Below, piece after piece: positions 45,720 to 55,693 of a DNA stretch of 64,000 nt. The notes under the pieces are model-generated. The model was given only the letters and a program-made list of their open reading frames with translations, was not told the DNA's origin and ran no database searches. The stretch comes from Blepharisma stoltei (lineage: Eukaryota; Ciliophora; Heterotrichea; Heterotrichida; Blepharismidae). Within the stretch, counting starts at the first letter, position 1. Each line of letters starts with the position of its first letter. The DNA lies in NCBI GenBank assembly GCA_914767885.1, contig CAJZBQ010000036.1:806001-870000 (forward strand), in the 5' to 3' direction. The position numbers were made by a program, and so were the translations under genes.

Positions 45720-46959
45720 TTATTCACTACGTTTCGGTCTGTAGTCAGCATCAAAAAACCTATGCCGAAGTGCATCTTTTGCTCTCAATCTTCGATTTGG
45801 GTTGAATTCTAGGAGATCGTAAATAAGGTGCCGAAACTCCCGATACTTTGAAGGTATCAATTCCTAATTTTGACTTACTTCTAAACAAAGTAGGTGTCTT
45901 ACATTTCTTCTGGTTTCATGATCTGCCCTTTCTGGATAATTCAAAAAGTAATCTCGGTCGAAGTACTTTTTATAGCTGTACGAGCAGCGCTTCCCCATCC
46001 AAGCTGGCATATGCCCAAGCACCTTTTCTAGCATTGCCAAATGCTCAAAGTTCTTGTGTGTTGGGAAGAGCAGTTCTCCTGTATAAAGCTCGACCAAAAT
46101 GCATCCCAAGGACCAGAGATCTGACATAGTATCCCAGCCAAGTTCTATCTCATCCCAATATCTTTATATTAATATCGATATAAATTTTATATAATATATA
46201 AAAAAAAGCATTCACTCATTTAAACTGAAGAGTAAGTAAAAACTACCTAAAATGACTTCAGGTGCGCGGTACTGCCTTGTATTGATAATAACTGAATGAT
46301 GGTCCTCTCTAAATGTGGCACCACCGAAATCAATAACCCGAATTGTGCAGTCAACGGGGAGGTTTATTTTCTTTATCACTCATTACTTTTTCTTCATCAA
46401 ATCTCAGTTCATCATTCACCAAGAGGATGTTTTCAGGCTTAAGATCGGTATGCGTGAGACCCAGAGTGTGCATGAAGTCAATCGCTTTAAAAAGCTGTTC
46501 AGCAATTTCCTGAACCTGCCACATTCTGAAGCCTACATCTTTATTACCTTTGTACTCATTCAATTTGATGATATCGAACAGGCTTCTTCCCAGTTTTTCA
46601 AAGACGAGACAATAGTTGCCGCCTAGGGGGAAATCTTCGTATAACTGGACAATGTTAGATTGGTGGGTTGGGTCTGCTCGGTTTATTCTGTGCAGTATCT
46701 CAACTTCGATCTTGGCAGCTTCTACGTAGCGCTTGACTGCTCGAATGACCTTTAGAGCTTTAAAAGAGCCATCTTGGTCCTCAACTTCTAGGACTCGTCC
46801 GAAGGTTCCATCCCCTAGGAGCCCTTTGACTTTGTAGCGATCGTTAATCATTTGCCCTTCCTGCCACTCAAAGTGCCCTGCATCTTGATTGTAAGTGGAA
46901 TGAGACCTTGCTTCAGATGTTGATGAACATGAGGATCGACTTCTTTTGCCTGATTCCAT
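45720..46959 (-). CDS. LAMMER/CLK-family dual-specificity protein kinase
   Basis: 368 aa after removing introns 45864-45878 and 46371-46386 and a 102-bp IES. The N-terminus is Ser/Arg rich ([16 protein letters not shown]). The kinase domain shows [68 protein letters not shown] and the LAMMER-type motif [14 protein letters not shown] kinases phosphorylate SR splicing factors in the nucleus. Removing the IES produces [15 protein letters not shown], the family consensus, strong evidence for that boundary. It ends [15 protein letters not shown] before a TAA. Confidence 0.93.
45864..45878 (-). other. 15-nt intron
   Basis: GTAAGTCAAAATTAG on the minus strand; removal joins LLCLE to [10 protein letters not shown]. 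Confidence 0.92.
46146..46249. other. IES: 102-bp short TA-bounded element
   Basis: TA at 46146-46147 and 46248-46249; AT-rich, no long inverted repeat. Removal gives EVIL joined to [11 protein letters not shown] in the CLK kinase, the exact family consensus, so the boundary is well supported. Other TA pairs give stops or an extra loop. Confidence 0.85.
46371..46386 (-). other. 16-nt intron
   Basis: GTAATGAGTGATAAAG on the minus strand; removal joins RFDEEK to [17 protein letters not shown]. The only intron here that is not 15 nt. Confidence 0.88.
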
Positions 46960-47056
46960 TTAAGTTATAATTATATATTCTGAAATATATGAAAATAGAG
47001 ATTTACGGCAACCAGTAGACTGAACATGCTCATATATTTAAGAAGTACTATAAAAA

Positions 47057-48154
47057 TTAAGCCGTGTTTACTATATTTGCACGATTGGCCATGAGAGCTT
47101 TTTCTTCTTCATTGTAGGAAGTTGCCGAAATGTTGATGATTTCCCTTCTCTCCTTTTCCTCATAAATAAATAAGGCAAACGGGTAGAAATAGAACAGCGC
47201 AAAGCCATTGTTTCCTTTAGAAGGATATCGATCAGTGAACTCAAAATCTTGATCCAAAGGGGTTCTTTCGTGTGTTTCTGTGCTTAATTCAGCTAAAAAT
47301 ACTTTTCTGCTGAACTTCATCTTTTTGTCATCTTTATAATATCCTCCCAAAATCAAAATAAACCCGTCATAAATGCAAGCAACTTTTGGCTCAGTTACCC
47401 CACCAGTAAACTTACAGTTAGCAGCAGACACCATTCGTAGATCAATATCAAAAATCAGAATGCTTTCATTAGGAGGACCATCTTCCACGTCAATCTTTCC
47501 TCCAATAAAGTAAATTTTATTTTTCTTTTTGCAGGTTCCAGGCAAAAAAATGTTATCTGGAGGATAAGGAACGCCTTCCTTGATCATGTTCTTTTTAAAG
47601 GTAAGTTCCTCCCACTTTTTTGTCCTGAAACTAAATTGCAAAAACGGATATCGCTTTAACTTGCAGTGAAGAATCGGGGCACTTGCCCCAACAAAGGGAT
47701 ATGGAACGTAATTTGCTTCTTCTATGTATTCTTCGTCTTCTGCAGTCGCAGCGCCAACTATATAGGCTCGGTCACGATGATAATACATCATTCCTCCATG
47801 CAGAGGCACTGGCAAAGGATTTCTCTCTTCTCTTTTTTTGTCTTTGATGTAGACTTGAAAACACCTATTAGAGTGGCAGTCTTTAACAAGGTCAAAACCT
47901 CCAGCTAAAAAGAACCTCCCAACACCAATTTTTACTGTAAACGCATAAGTTGGAGTTCGATCGTCAGTATAAGGAAGCCCATAAGCTTCTTTTGCCATAG
48001 GGTTTTTGTACTTTATCATAACTGATGATTCAGGAGAAAAAAACACAAATGGGAGATAAGCTTTCATCATTTTTAGCTCCTTCTTATCGGGCTTTGTTTT
48101 GTCAATTTTTTTAGCAATTGTAACTTCATTCTTTTTACTCTGCAGACATCCCAT
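47057..48154 (-). CDS. myristoylated kelch-like protein, unknown
   Basis: 365 aa in a single frame. The N-terminus MGCLQSKKNE is a strong myristoylation/palmitoylation signal followed by a basic patch. Several kelch-like strands are present (VGRFFLAGGFDLVKD, NKIYFIGGKIDVEDGP, YDGFILILGGYYKDD). Not closely similar by eye to kelch genes A-C. No IES or intron. Probably a membrane-attached beta-propeller scaffold; ligand unknown. Confidence 0.75.
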   Translation of the reverse strand: MGCLQSKKNEVTIAKKIDKTKPDKKELKMMKAYLPFVFFSPESSVMIKYKNPMAKEAYGLPYTDDRTPTYAFTVKIGVGRFFLAGGFDLVKDCHSNRCFQVYIKDKKREERNPLPVPLHGGMMYYHRDRAYIVGAATAEDEEYIEEANYVPYPFVGASAPILHCKLKRYPFLQFSFRTKKWEELTFKKNMIKEGVPYPPDNIFLPGTCKKKNKIYFIGGKIDVEDGPPNESILIFDIDLRMVSAANCKFTGGVTEPKVACIYDGFILILGGYYKDDKKMKFSRKVFLAELSTETHERTPLDQDFEFTDRYPSKGNNGFALFYFYPFALFIYEEKERREIINISATSYNEEEKALMANRANIVNTA

Positions 48155-48335
48155 AGTAAAAACAATTAATTATATATTTTTTTAATTTTAGTGCATTAAC
48201 TATGAGCAAAGATTAACCTCTTTTTATATTAAAAAGTTCTTCTAAATATCAGAATTTGCTTTAGATTATTAAGTTTCATATTAATTTATAAGTATAAATA
48301 CTTTTCGTTTAATGATTTTGAAATTAATTATTTAA

Positions 48336-50315
48336 ATGTTCAGCATTGATTCAGTCTCATGGGGAAGAGGCATGAAATTCGCAAGCATAGGAGTCAAAAC
48401 TAGTGTAAGAGTTGATAATGTGTCGCTCCCGTTAGAGCCGTCTGAAAAAGTTGACACAAGGACTAATGTCCCTCTATCTCATTGCCGGCCTCTTTCAGTC
48501 AGTGGCTCCATTGAAGCTCTTCCGCCAGCTGGAGAAAGCGCAGCAAGAGAAGAGCATAATGCATGGCAAAGGCAGCAAGAAAAAGAAGAGAAGCTCAAAA
48601 ATTTCCAGCTGAGGACCCAAGAAATCGTAAAGCAAAGATTGAAATGCGAAAAAGAAGAACTCAAGCAGGAACTTGAATGGAAAGCAAAAAAATTCAATGC
48701 AATTAGGGCTTACTGCGTTGAAAAGAAAGTTGGAGTTTCAGCTGACCACCTACAAAAGAAATCCAAACCAACTGAATCAAAAACCAAACAAAAAACTGAG
48801 AAAAGTATGGAAAAAAGGGAAAAAAGGGAAAAGCAAGCTAGAGAGGAAGAAAAAGTGCCTGAGTATGAAATATATGAGGAAGTAAGAGAGGATGAAAAAC
48901 CCGCAGAACAAGAGATTGAGCAGGTTGAAATGGAAATCGCTCTGGACCAAGAAAAATATGAAGCAGAGCCACCAAGGTCATTCAAAAGTGATTTTTCAGG
49001 CTACAAAAAGCAGCCCTTAAACATCCAGCAGATGGGGGTTGAAGAAAATTTTGACATCGTCCAAGACAATCCTCCACAAATTCATTATGACGAAGGGGTT
49101 GAGCAAGCTCCATTCCTCAATGAATACAAGCAGCTGCAGTTTAATATGTTCTCAATTCCAGAAGAAGAAGTCGAAAAAGTCCAGGACGAAGAAGAATATA
49201 GAAATGCAAAAAAAGGAAGATTCGATAAAGTGTTCCAAAAGCTAGAAAGTGAGTATGAGAATCCTAAAGAATACTTAAAAAATGAAGTCTACGCACAAGA
49301 AATTGAAGAAAGAAATGATCAAATCGAAGAAGATAGAGAAGAAGAGTATGAAAATCACTCTTTAGAAAAAAAGCAAACAAGGCTCTGTTTTAGTGATGAG
49401 CCGCTTCCACAAATGGTTAGTTTGGTATTACAAAACTCGCGAGCAGCACTAAAAGCAATGGGTGCTCACATCATTCACTCACTTAAAGACCATGAAACTG
49501 CCCAAGTTCAAGCAAAAGTTACTGCCAAGTCAAGGTCATCAAAAGATGAAATGCTGAGAAAGACCTGGGATCAGCCACTTTTTGACGACCATGCCTTGGA
49601 AGTAGCATTGGTTAGAAAAATTGCAGAAATCCAAGAGCATCATGCTGCCAGTATGATGAAGCCAAGAGCCAAATCAGCTGGGCCAAGAGTGGCTTGGGGA
49701 ACACCTTTGGTATCTGAATTATCTAAAAAAGTCCAGTTCGCGAGAAGCTTTGCATTAAATAAAGAAAGAAATCGAGAAAAAAAGTCTGAAACTTCTCCTG
49801 ATATTGGCAGAAGAAGTCAAACTCCAAGCAAAGAAGAAAGAACAAGGTATATGAGAGTTGATGACCGGAAAAAGAGCTTTGGACCCAAGCTGCCTGCTGA
49901 AGACAGGCCTAGATCTAGGTCTCCGCTCAGAGCCAAAAGCACTCCAGGAATTTCTCCAGGAAGAAGCAAGAGCAACTTAAGAAATCAAAAACTCGCCGAA
50001 AAAGTAGAACAGCTAGCAGCTGATGTAAAAGAAGGTGCCAAGCTCGAGCCACCTCCTATAAACTACTCAAAGCGGCACTTGGACTCAATAAAATACATCA
50101 CAGCCCTTAAAAGAGTGGTAAGAGATCAATTAAAAGAAAAGTTCTCAGAGTTAATCCCAGCAGTTTGTACCTGCGGGTCTATGAATCGAGTAAAAAATTT
50201 GAACCACCCAGTGATGTGTGCGAACAACTGTCCATTCTACAAGCGTCAGCAAGAATTCCAGCGTGCCTCGACTGAGATGATCCAGAGTTTCAAACAGTCT
50301 CAGTGGGGGAAATAA
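48336..50315 (+). CDS. charged coiled-coil protein with Cys-rich C-terminus
   Basis: 659 aa, single frame, no IES. The N-terminal third is strongly helical and charged (KEELKQELEWKAKKFNA, KQAREEEKVPEYEIYEEVR). An Arg/Ser/Pro-rich segment (RPRSRSPLRAKSTPGISPGR) precedes a conserved-looking end AVCTCGSMNRVKNLNHPVMC, then ANNCPFYKR, with five Cys that may bind metal. The Cys-rich end and coiled coil recall basal-body or centriole proteins, but I do not recognise the family. Start chosen as the first ATG; the gene ends about 100 bp from the convergent PKG stop. Confidence 0.75.
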   Translation: MFSIDSVSWGRGMKFASIGVKTSVRVDNVSLPLEPSEKVDTRTNVPLSHCRPLSVSGSIEALPPAGESAAREEHNAWQRQQEKEEKLKNFQLRTQEIVKQRLKCEKEELKQELEWKAKKFNAIRAYCVEKKVGVSADHLQKKSKPTESKTKQKTEKSMEKREKREKQAREEEKVPEYEIYEEVREDEKPAEQEIEQVEMEIALDQEKYEAEPPRSFKSDFSGYKKQPLNIQQMGVEENFDIVQDNPPQIHYDEGVEQAPFLNEYKQLQFNMFSIPEEEVEKVQDEEEYRNAKKGRFDKVFQKLESEYENPKEYLKNEVYAQEIEERNDQIEEDREEEYENHSLEKKQTRLCFSDEPLPQMVSLVLQNSRAALKAMGAHIIHSLKDHETAQVQAKVTAKSRSSKDEMLRKTWDQPLFDDHALEVALVRKIAEIQEHHAASMMKPRAKSAGPRVAWGTPLVSELSKKVQFARSFALNKERNREKKSETSPDIGRRSQTPSKEERTRYMRVDDRKKSFGPKLPAEDRPRSRSPLRAKSTPGISPGRSKSNLRNQKLAEKVEQLAADVKEGAKLEPPPINYSKRHLDSIKYITALKRVVRDQLKEKFSELIPAVCTCGSMNRVKNLNHPVMCANNCPFYKRQQEFQRASTEMIQSFKQSQWGK

Positions 50316-50413
50316 TATTAACACTAAATAGCTTTGCGCGTTATTGGAAATCCATTACTAATACCCAAATAGACAATAAGAATAAACATTTAAACATAAT
50401 TGTGCTTTGTACA

Positions 50414-53209
50414 CTAAAAATCTTCATCCCAGTTTTGAATTTGATTTCGCTCACGAAGTCGAATGTTTGGTAGAACATCTTGGTCTTCTTCAATCTGAAG
50501 AAATAGCTCCAGCTCATTACTATTAGAGAAAGCTGCTTCTATTTCATCATGCAAAGACTTCAGCTTAGGGAGATAAGGCATTTTTAGCTGTCTCGATAAA
50601 AGACGATCCTACGTAAAAATTACCCAATTGAAGTTGGCGAATCACTTGTGATTCTTTAAGTTCTCTATGCTTCCACCAGTCCTTGCTGCTGGGTTTTTAT
50701 TAAGCAGCTGGAATATCAAAGGCTTGGCTTGGGATGTTGGGTCTGCTTGGCCTTGCCAGGTGATTTTATGCTCCAGGATCTTTTGGTAGACTTTTTGGGT
50801 GTCGTCCTCGTCTTCACCGAATGGGACTCCTCCATATAGGAATTCATAAATCATGATTCCTAAGCTCCACCAGTCAGCAGCAAAATTATATCCGCTGCCC
50901 AGGATGATTTCTGGGGCCATGTAATGTGGAGTTCCTACAGTAGTATACGTCCTTCCGTGTACTATTTTGGCTGTCCCAAAATCAATTAATTTTGGGTAGC
51001 CTTCTTCATCAATCATGATGTTTTCTGGCTTAAGGTCTCTATATATAATGTCTCTTTCATGAAGATGCTCGAGCATTACAACAATTGAAGCAGCATAGTA
51101 TTTGGCGTCGGCATCTTTCACTAACTGCATGTCTCGAAGGACGTCAAATAAATCATTCCCCATTACATACTCCATTAGAAAGTAAACTCTTTTAGGGTCT
51201 TTGTACGTTTTTATCAATTTAGCAATCATTGTATGGTCAAGCTGCAGAGAAATTGTCCTTTCTAGTCTCAAATTCTCATATAGCCCAAAAACGTCGATTT
51301 TTTCTCGTGTTACAGTTTTCAAAGCGTACATATTTCTATTGGTTTTATTTGCAACTAAAATCACATTTCCAAACATTCCTTTGCCAATAGTTTTGATAGG
51401 AATTAGATCCTTTAATGCTATTGAGTCATCTTGAAGGTCAATTCTTCTTACCAGCTGTTTTCTGATCTCTTCATCTATGATATTTAGAAAATCCTCTTTT
51501 TCTAATAGCCAGCAACTTACTGGGCCATCAGCAAAAACAGTTGCAGTACGAAAGTCATTAAAAAGCACTGATCTTTCTCCAAAATAGTCATGCTTTGTGA
51601 TTGTTCTTATTTTTGCATCATTTTTGAAGACGTTTACTTTGCCTGTTTTGATGATGTAGAATGAGTCGCCTGGATTGCTTTGAAGGACGATAGTATCTCC
51701 GTCAGAGAAATGAACAACTTTTAAGGCTCTCATAAGAGAAACGAATTTATCTTGTGTAAGCCCACGCAATAGATGAACTTTTTTCAAGACAGCTAAAGCT
51801 TCGTTATGAATGGTAACTTGAAGGAAATTTCCACCAATGCACTCTTCAAGCTTTTCCTTGGTGATTTCGCTGACATCAGTTTCTAACTCTGCTATATAGT
51901 CCACGAGATACTCATCAGGAATGCTTTTATCTAATCCCTCATCTCCAATACAAGAAAATACCTCAATGCTTCCTTGTGGTCCTCTTACCCTTCCTTTCAA
52001 AATAATTCAAATTTTTTCTCCGATTTTCCCTCCTCTTGGAACAATAACTTCTCCAGGCTGATATTTGACGACCTCAACCTTTTCAAGGACTTTTTCTCTT
52101 TGATCAATCGATAGAGCTTTTAAATTTTGGCTTTTTTCACAAGCTATTCTCTGTGTGTTTTTATATAAAATCTGTTCTAAGGAGTTTCCCAACACATCAA
52201 TCAAGGAATCACTGCTAATTGACACTACTTTGACGTCTCCAATTGCAGTCACAGTAGCTGTTCTCGGAGTATTATAGAGCAAGGCCTGCTCTCCAAAGAA
52301 ATCGCCTTTTTGCATCTGTCGAATTTCAATGTCATTTTGAGTGCAAGTGACAATTCCCTCTTTAATTATATAAAATAAATTTCCTACATCGCCTTCTTTG
52401 ACTATTTTTTGGCCACTGGTTCATCTCTGTGTGGTTAACACTGATAATAAAGAGTCTTTTTGCTGAGGAGTTAGTGCTTGGAATAATGGAACGCTGTCTA
52501 TAAACACTTTGTTTTCTTCATGGTTCATCACATTGACTTTTTTTACAGCTTCTTTGAAAGCAAATCTGTCAACTCCTCATAAAGTGCATTTATCGTAAGT
52601 CTTTACAGTTGCAGTTCTTGGACGATTGTCAAGTAAGGCTAACTCTCCAAAACCATTTCCTGGACCTAATAAGTTTTTTCTGGCTCCATTCACAATTACT
52701 TCAAGCCTTCCACTAGCTACTACAAAAAAGCACACCCCTGGCTGGCCTTGTTCGAAAATAATTTCTTTAGGACCGATGATATAAAATTTTTTATACATAA
52801 TAAAAAAATTTTCAAAATATGTAATTTTTATTTAATAAAAAAAATAAGCGCCATAAAATTTCATGTCCTCAACTATCATATTTCGGCTGTCTTCATCTAA
52901 GCTTCTAAGAATAAAATGATTATTCAAAGCAGCCATGATCATTTTAACGTCTTCTTCTGTTTTAGGCTTATCCATTATTTCTGCAGCCGATGCTTCCATG
53001 GCATTATCTTCAACAAGTCTTTCATCGACAGCAGCTTTATGCCTTGGCTTCTTTTGGTTTTTTCCTTCTTCTTTCAGTTGTCTTGAATTTGGCTTGCTAA
53101 GGTTTGTTGACGAAGCTTTGAAAGTGAGCCCACTTTCATGTTGGTTCTTCCGATCACTTTCGATTTTTACTTCTTTTGGTGTCTTTATTGATGTGCAAAC
53201 GCTTCCCAT
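50414..53209 (-). CDS. cGMP-dependent protein kinase with four cyclic-nucleotide domains
   Basis: 902 aa after removing intron 50609-50623 and a 72-bp IES. The N-terminus MGSVCTS suggests myristoylation. Four CNB modules follow: A (GNGFGELALLDNRPRTATV), B (KGDFFGEQALLYNTPRTATV), C degenerate (YQPGEVIVPRGGKIGEKIWI, no FGE..RTA core), D (HDYFGERSVLFNDFRTATV). The AGC kinase domain has GKGMFGNVILV, IYRDLKPENIM, DFGTAKIV and GTPHYMAPEII. The C-tail NHKWFANFNWDRLLSRQLKM and NWDEDF is typical of PKG and is completed only by splicing. Three canonical CNBs plus a degenerate one match the apicomplexan/ciliate PKG architecture known for cGMP-driven signalling. It uses TAG as its stop. Confidence 0.93.
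50609..50623 (-). other. 15-nt intron
   Basis: GTAATTTTTACGTAG on the minus strand; removal joins ANFNW to DRLLSRQLK in the PKG C-tail. Confidence 0.92.
52782..52855. other. IES: 72-bp short TA-bounded element
   Basis: Minus strand AAATTTTATGGC and AAATTTTATATC flank it, an 8-bp direct repeat AAATTTTA. Removal gives EDMKFYIIGPKEIIFEQG, a continuous first CNB domain. The repeat allows a few equivalent cut positions but all give the same product. Confidence 0.87.
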
Positions 53210-53444
53210 TTAATTACACATACTTAATTTTAAAACATATTAGGAATTCCATGAAAAATATCAGACTCGCAACATTAGGACACGAAGAATTTTCTGCTGA
53301 TAATTTATAGCCAAAAATCAAAATTTACCATTAATTGAATTTTATGTCAACTTTCCTTATAAATATGATTTAAAATACTAAGCTAAATAAAAAATAAGAA
53401 AAACTTATATAAAAACCTAGTAAATTAAATAAATTTTGTATTTT

Positions 53445-53885
53445 CTATTCAATAATTAAGCTGGAGATCGGCCAGTCCTCATAGCTTCCATCTGGCAAGT
53501 ATCTTCTTATTATGAATGGAATTTTCTTTTCCCTTAGTTCTTTCTCAGCAATTATTAGTGGATCTGTCTCATGTGGGTCAAGCTCAACGAAAACTGGAGC
53601 GTTTCTGCTGATCTGCATAGCTCTGGTTCCTAGAATTCTCGCTCTTTCATATTTGGTCATGTAAGGCGTTGTTATCTTTTCGACTCTCTCTTTGGTGATG
53701 ATGTCTTCTTCCTGCTCAATTTCTTCGATATATTCATCGCCTTCTGGACGGACGTGTAGAATGGGTTTTTCGCCTGGCCTTTCTGTGAAATCTTCGTCTT
53801 GGTCCATTTCCTCTTCTTCGTCTTCGGTCAGGTTTGGAGATTCAGGTATGTCTTCGTCGCTAGACATTTTTATAAGATCCCCCAA
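53445..53885 (-). CDS. RPB6: RNA polymerase common subunit RPB6
   Basis: 146 aa subunit shared by RNA polymerases I, II and III. The conserved C-terminal half is unmistakable: [20 protein letters not shown], then [19 protein letters not shown] and [20 protein letters not shown]. The N-terminal 70 residues are acidic, as in other eukaryotes. An in-frame ATG at 53867 ([11 protein letters not shown]) is the alternative start and looks more typical. No IES. Confidence 0.95.
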   Translation of the reverse strand: MGDLIKMSSDEDIPESPNLTEDEEEEMDQDEDFTERPGEKPILHVRPEGDEYIEEIEQEEDIITKERVEKITTPYMTKYERARILGTRAMQISRNAPVFVELDPHETDPLIIAEKELREKKIPFIIRRYLPDGSYEDWPISSLIIE

Positions 53886-54017
53886 AATATTTTTTTGAAA
53901 ATGATTGAAAAAATATAATAATTTTAATATTTTTATAATAACAGAAAAAATTTTGGAGCGTACCTTAATAATTAGGGCGAATGGGCTCTTATCAAACGCA
54001 CATTACACTTATTTAAA

Positions 54018-54206
54018 TATGTTCCTTGGCCGCAAATCCCCGCGACGTCTTTATAGGCACAACACAATGCCTACTTCTGGACTGACTTTCAATGAAAATT
54101 TATTAAGAGAAGCGAGAGACTTAAAGAGATCCCAAACAAATTCAGAAGGAAATTGTTGGCCCAACAGTAAAAATCCGCCAATTTTTAAAAAAGAACTAGA
54201 AGTAAT
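54018..54206 (+). other. open frame upstream of the Cys-rich gene, relation unclear
   Basis: From ATG 54018 (MFLGRKSPRRLY) a basic frame runs to ~54200 (SQTNSEGNCWPNSKNPPIF) but in a different frame from the Cys-rich gene. A very short TA-bounded IES near 54169-54206 (29, 35 or 38 bp) would fuse the two (for example PNSNMPICTKC). No decisive boundary was found. Confidence 0.35.
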
Positions 54207-54675
54207 ATGCCAATCTGTACTAAATGTAACATCTATAATGATAATTATCCGTATTGCGACTGTTTTACTATAATAGAAAGTGGCAGATCTTCCCTAAATA
54301 CCCAGGACAGTCCTGGCTATAGAGAAATTGATATTTTAAAGACACATACTCCAGAAAACCTCAAGGCGGATAAAGAAAATGAGGTAGAGTTCGATATGTC
54401 TGCAGCAAGAGGCTTCTGCCTTAAATGTAAAAAACAAGTGACTATTATGCTATTTTATTTGGTTTTATAAATATAATAAAAGAACTGTAAAGGATTTTGT
54501 GAGAAATATTAAATAAGTGTGATTTTTTTCGAAAGAATTTTATTTAAATTATAATATAACAACTGAGAAGAAAAAAGGCTGGAGGGCTTACTGCTGTCTA
54601 GCAAGCTCAGATAAAAATAGAACTGCTAAAATCTGTAGTCGGTGTATGAGTGATATTAATCAAACTAATGCTTAA
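54207..54675 (+). CDS. small Cys-rich (zinc-ribbon-like) protein, start uncertain
   Basis: 118 aa from this ATG after removing a 112-bp IES. Cys pairs: MPICTKCNIY, YCDCF, then FCLKCKKQVTI and, after the IES, AYCCLASSD and KICSRCMSD, which would suit one or two zinc ribbons. Related in style to LITAF-like domains but no hydrophobic segment is present. The gene may start further upstream (see 54018). Its TAA ends two bases before the stop of the convergent gene. Confidence 0.6.
54443..54556. other. IES: 112-bp short TA-bounded element (candidate)
   Basis: TA at 54443-54444 and 54555-54556. Removal gives CKKQVTITTEKKKGWRAYCC in frame and brings the last two Cys pairs into the Cys-rich gene. Very AT-rich, no inverted repeat. 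Confidence 0.6.
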
Positions 54676-54677
54676 TT

Positions 54678-55553
54678 TTAAACTCTTTGTAAAAACTCAA
54701 GTAGTTTGTCCACTTCTGAAATATTTGACTCCACAACTCTTCTCTTGCAAGATTCTTTGTCTTCTGAATTCAAACATGAGCTTACCCTCATTATATTAGT
54801 TTTCCTCACAAATTTATAACTAAAAATAATCAATTAATTTATATTTAATTTTTATTTTAACAGGATTGGAGGCTAGCATATCTTTCTTAATTTTATCTAA
54901 GAGCTCATTTCGCTTTGACTCGTATTGCAGCTTGAATTCTCTACATGGTGCCATATGCTCGTCAACACATGTATCTAAGTTTTCAGGATTACACTTTTTA
55001 ACGATATTTTCTGTGCATTTTAAGAGTTTTTGCCTAACAATTTGATGTATTTCAGGTGATTTATAGAGGATTTCTGTTCTTAGCCCCTATTTGGAATTAA
55101 ATAATTAATTTGAATTTTTCTGTAAAAATTCTTTATATAATCTCCCATGGGGTTAGAATTAATTCCATAATTTAACTATGCAATAAAAATCCACTTATCC
55201 TCGAAATATCCTTATCAAAATGACAGTTTACTTTATAAATTCGAATATCTAGGACAAAAACATGCTCCTGGTATATTAAATAGCCAGGTTTCTTGGTCCA
55301 GCGCCTTGATTTTCTGCAAGATTTCTTGCTTCATTTCTCTTTCTCTTTCAGCTTTTCTTTGCATTTCAAGTCTTGCCGCCACTTCTTTGTTAAACGAAAA
55401 AACGTCTTCACAGTCTTCAAAAGGCCTGATTCTTAAAGGAGAATTTGAATCTTCGAATTTTCTCCTTCTTGGGTGGCCTCTGGATTCTGCGTATTCTCTT
55501 GAAGGCGTTGAGTATCCTGGAGTTGCTAGTTGATTATTTCTGTGAGAAGCCAT
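54678..55553 (-). CDS. unknown small protein with Cys-rich C-terminus, two IESs
   Basis: 203 aa after removing IESs at 54794-54859 and 55081-55282. The N-terminus is Arg/Pro/Ser rich (TPSREYAESRGHPRRRKF), then a coiled coil (VAARLEMQRKAEREREMKQE), then a domain with spaced Cys (LLKCTENIVKKCNPENLDTC, EHMAPCREF, SSCLNSEDKESCK). Both junctions are in frame (ETWLRTEILYKSP; NPVIMRVSSCLN). Cys spacing vaguely resembles small disulfide or mitochondrial twin-Cys proteins; not assigned. Confidence 0.65.
54794..54859. other. IES: 64-bp short TA-bounded element (candidate)
   Basis: TA at 54794-54795 and 54858-54859; AT-rich, with in-frame stops. Removal keeps the minus-strand gene open to its TAA. Other TA pairs nearby cannot be excluded. 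Confidence 0.6.
55081..55282. mobile_element. IES: short decayed MITE family C
   Basis: 200 bp with TAG at 55081-55083 and 55281-55283. The left side GCCCCTATTTGGAATTAAAT is a worn family C end. Removal gives DQETWLRTEILY in frame. Confidence 0.75.
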
Positions 55554-55693
55554 TTATAAATTAGTTACAATTATAAAGAAAAGTCTCTATCAGGACAACA
55601 TGCAGGAGCGTACATACTCCATATGAATAATGAAATAAGAGCAAAGGTTTGACTGGCTCTCACTATAAAGCTCAAATAAGTCCTAAATAGAAG

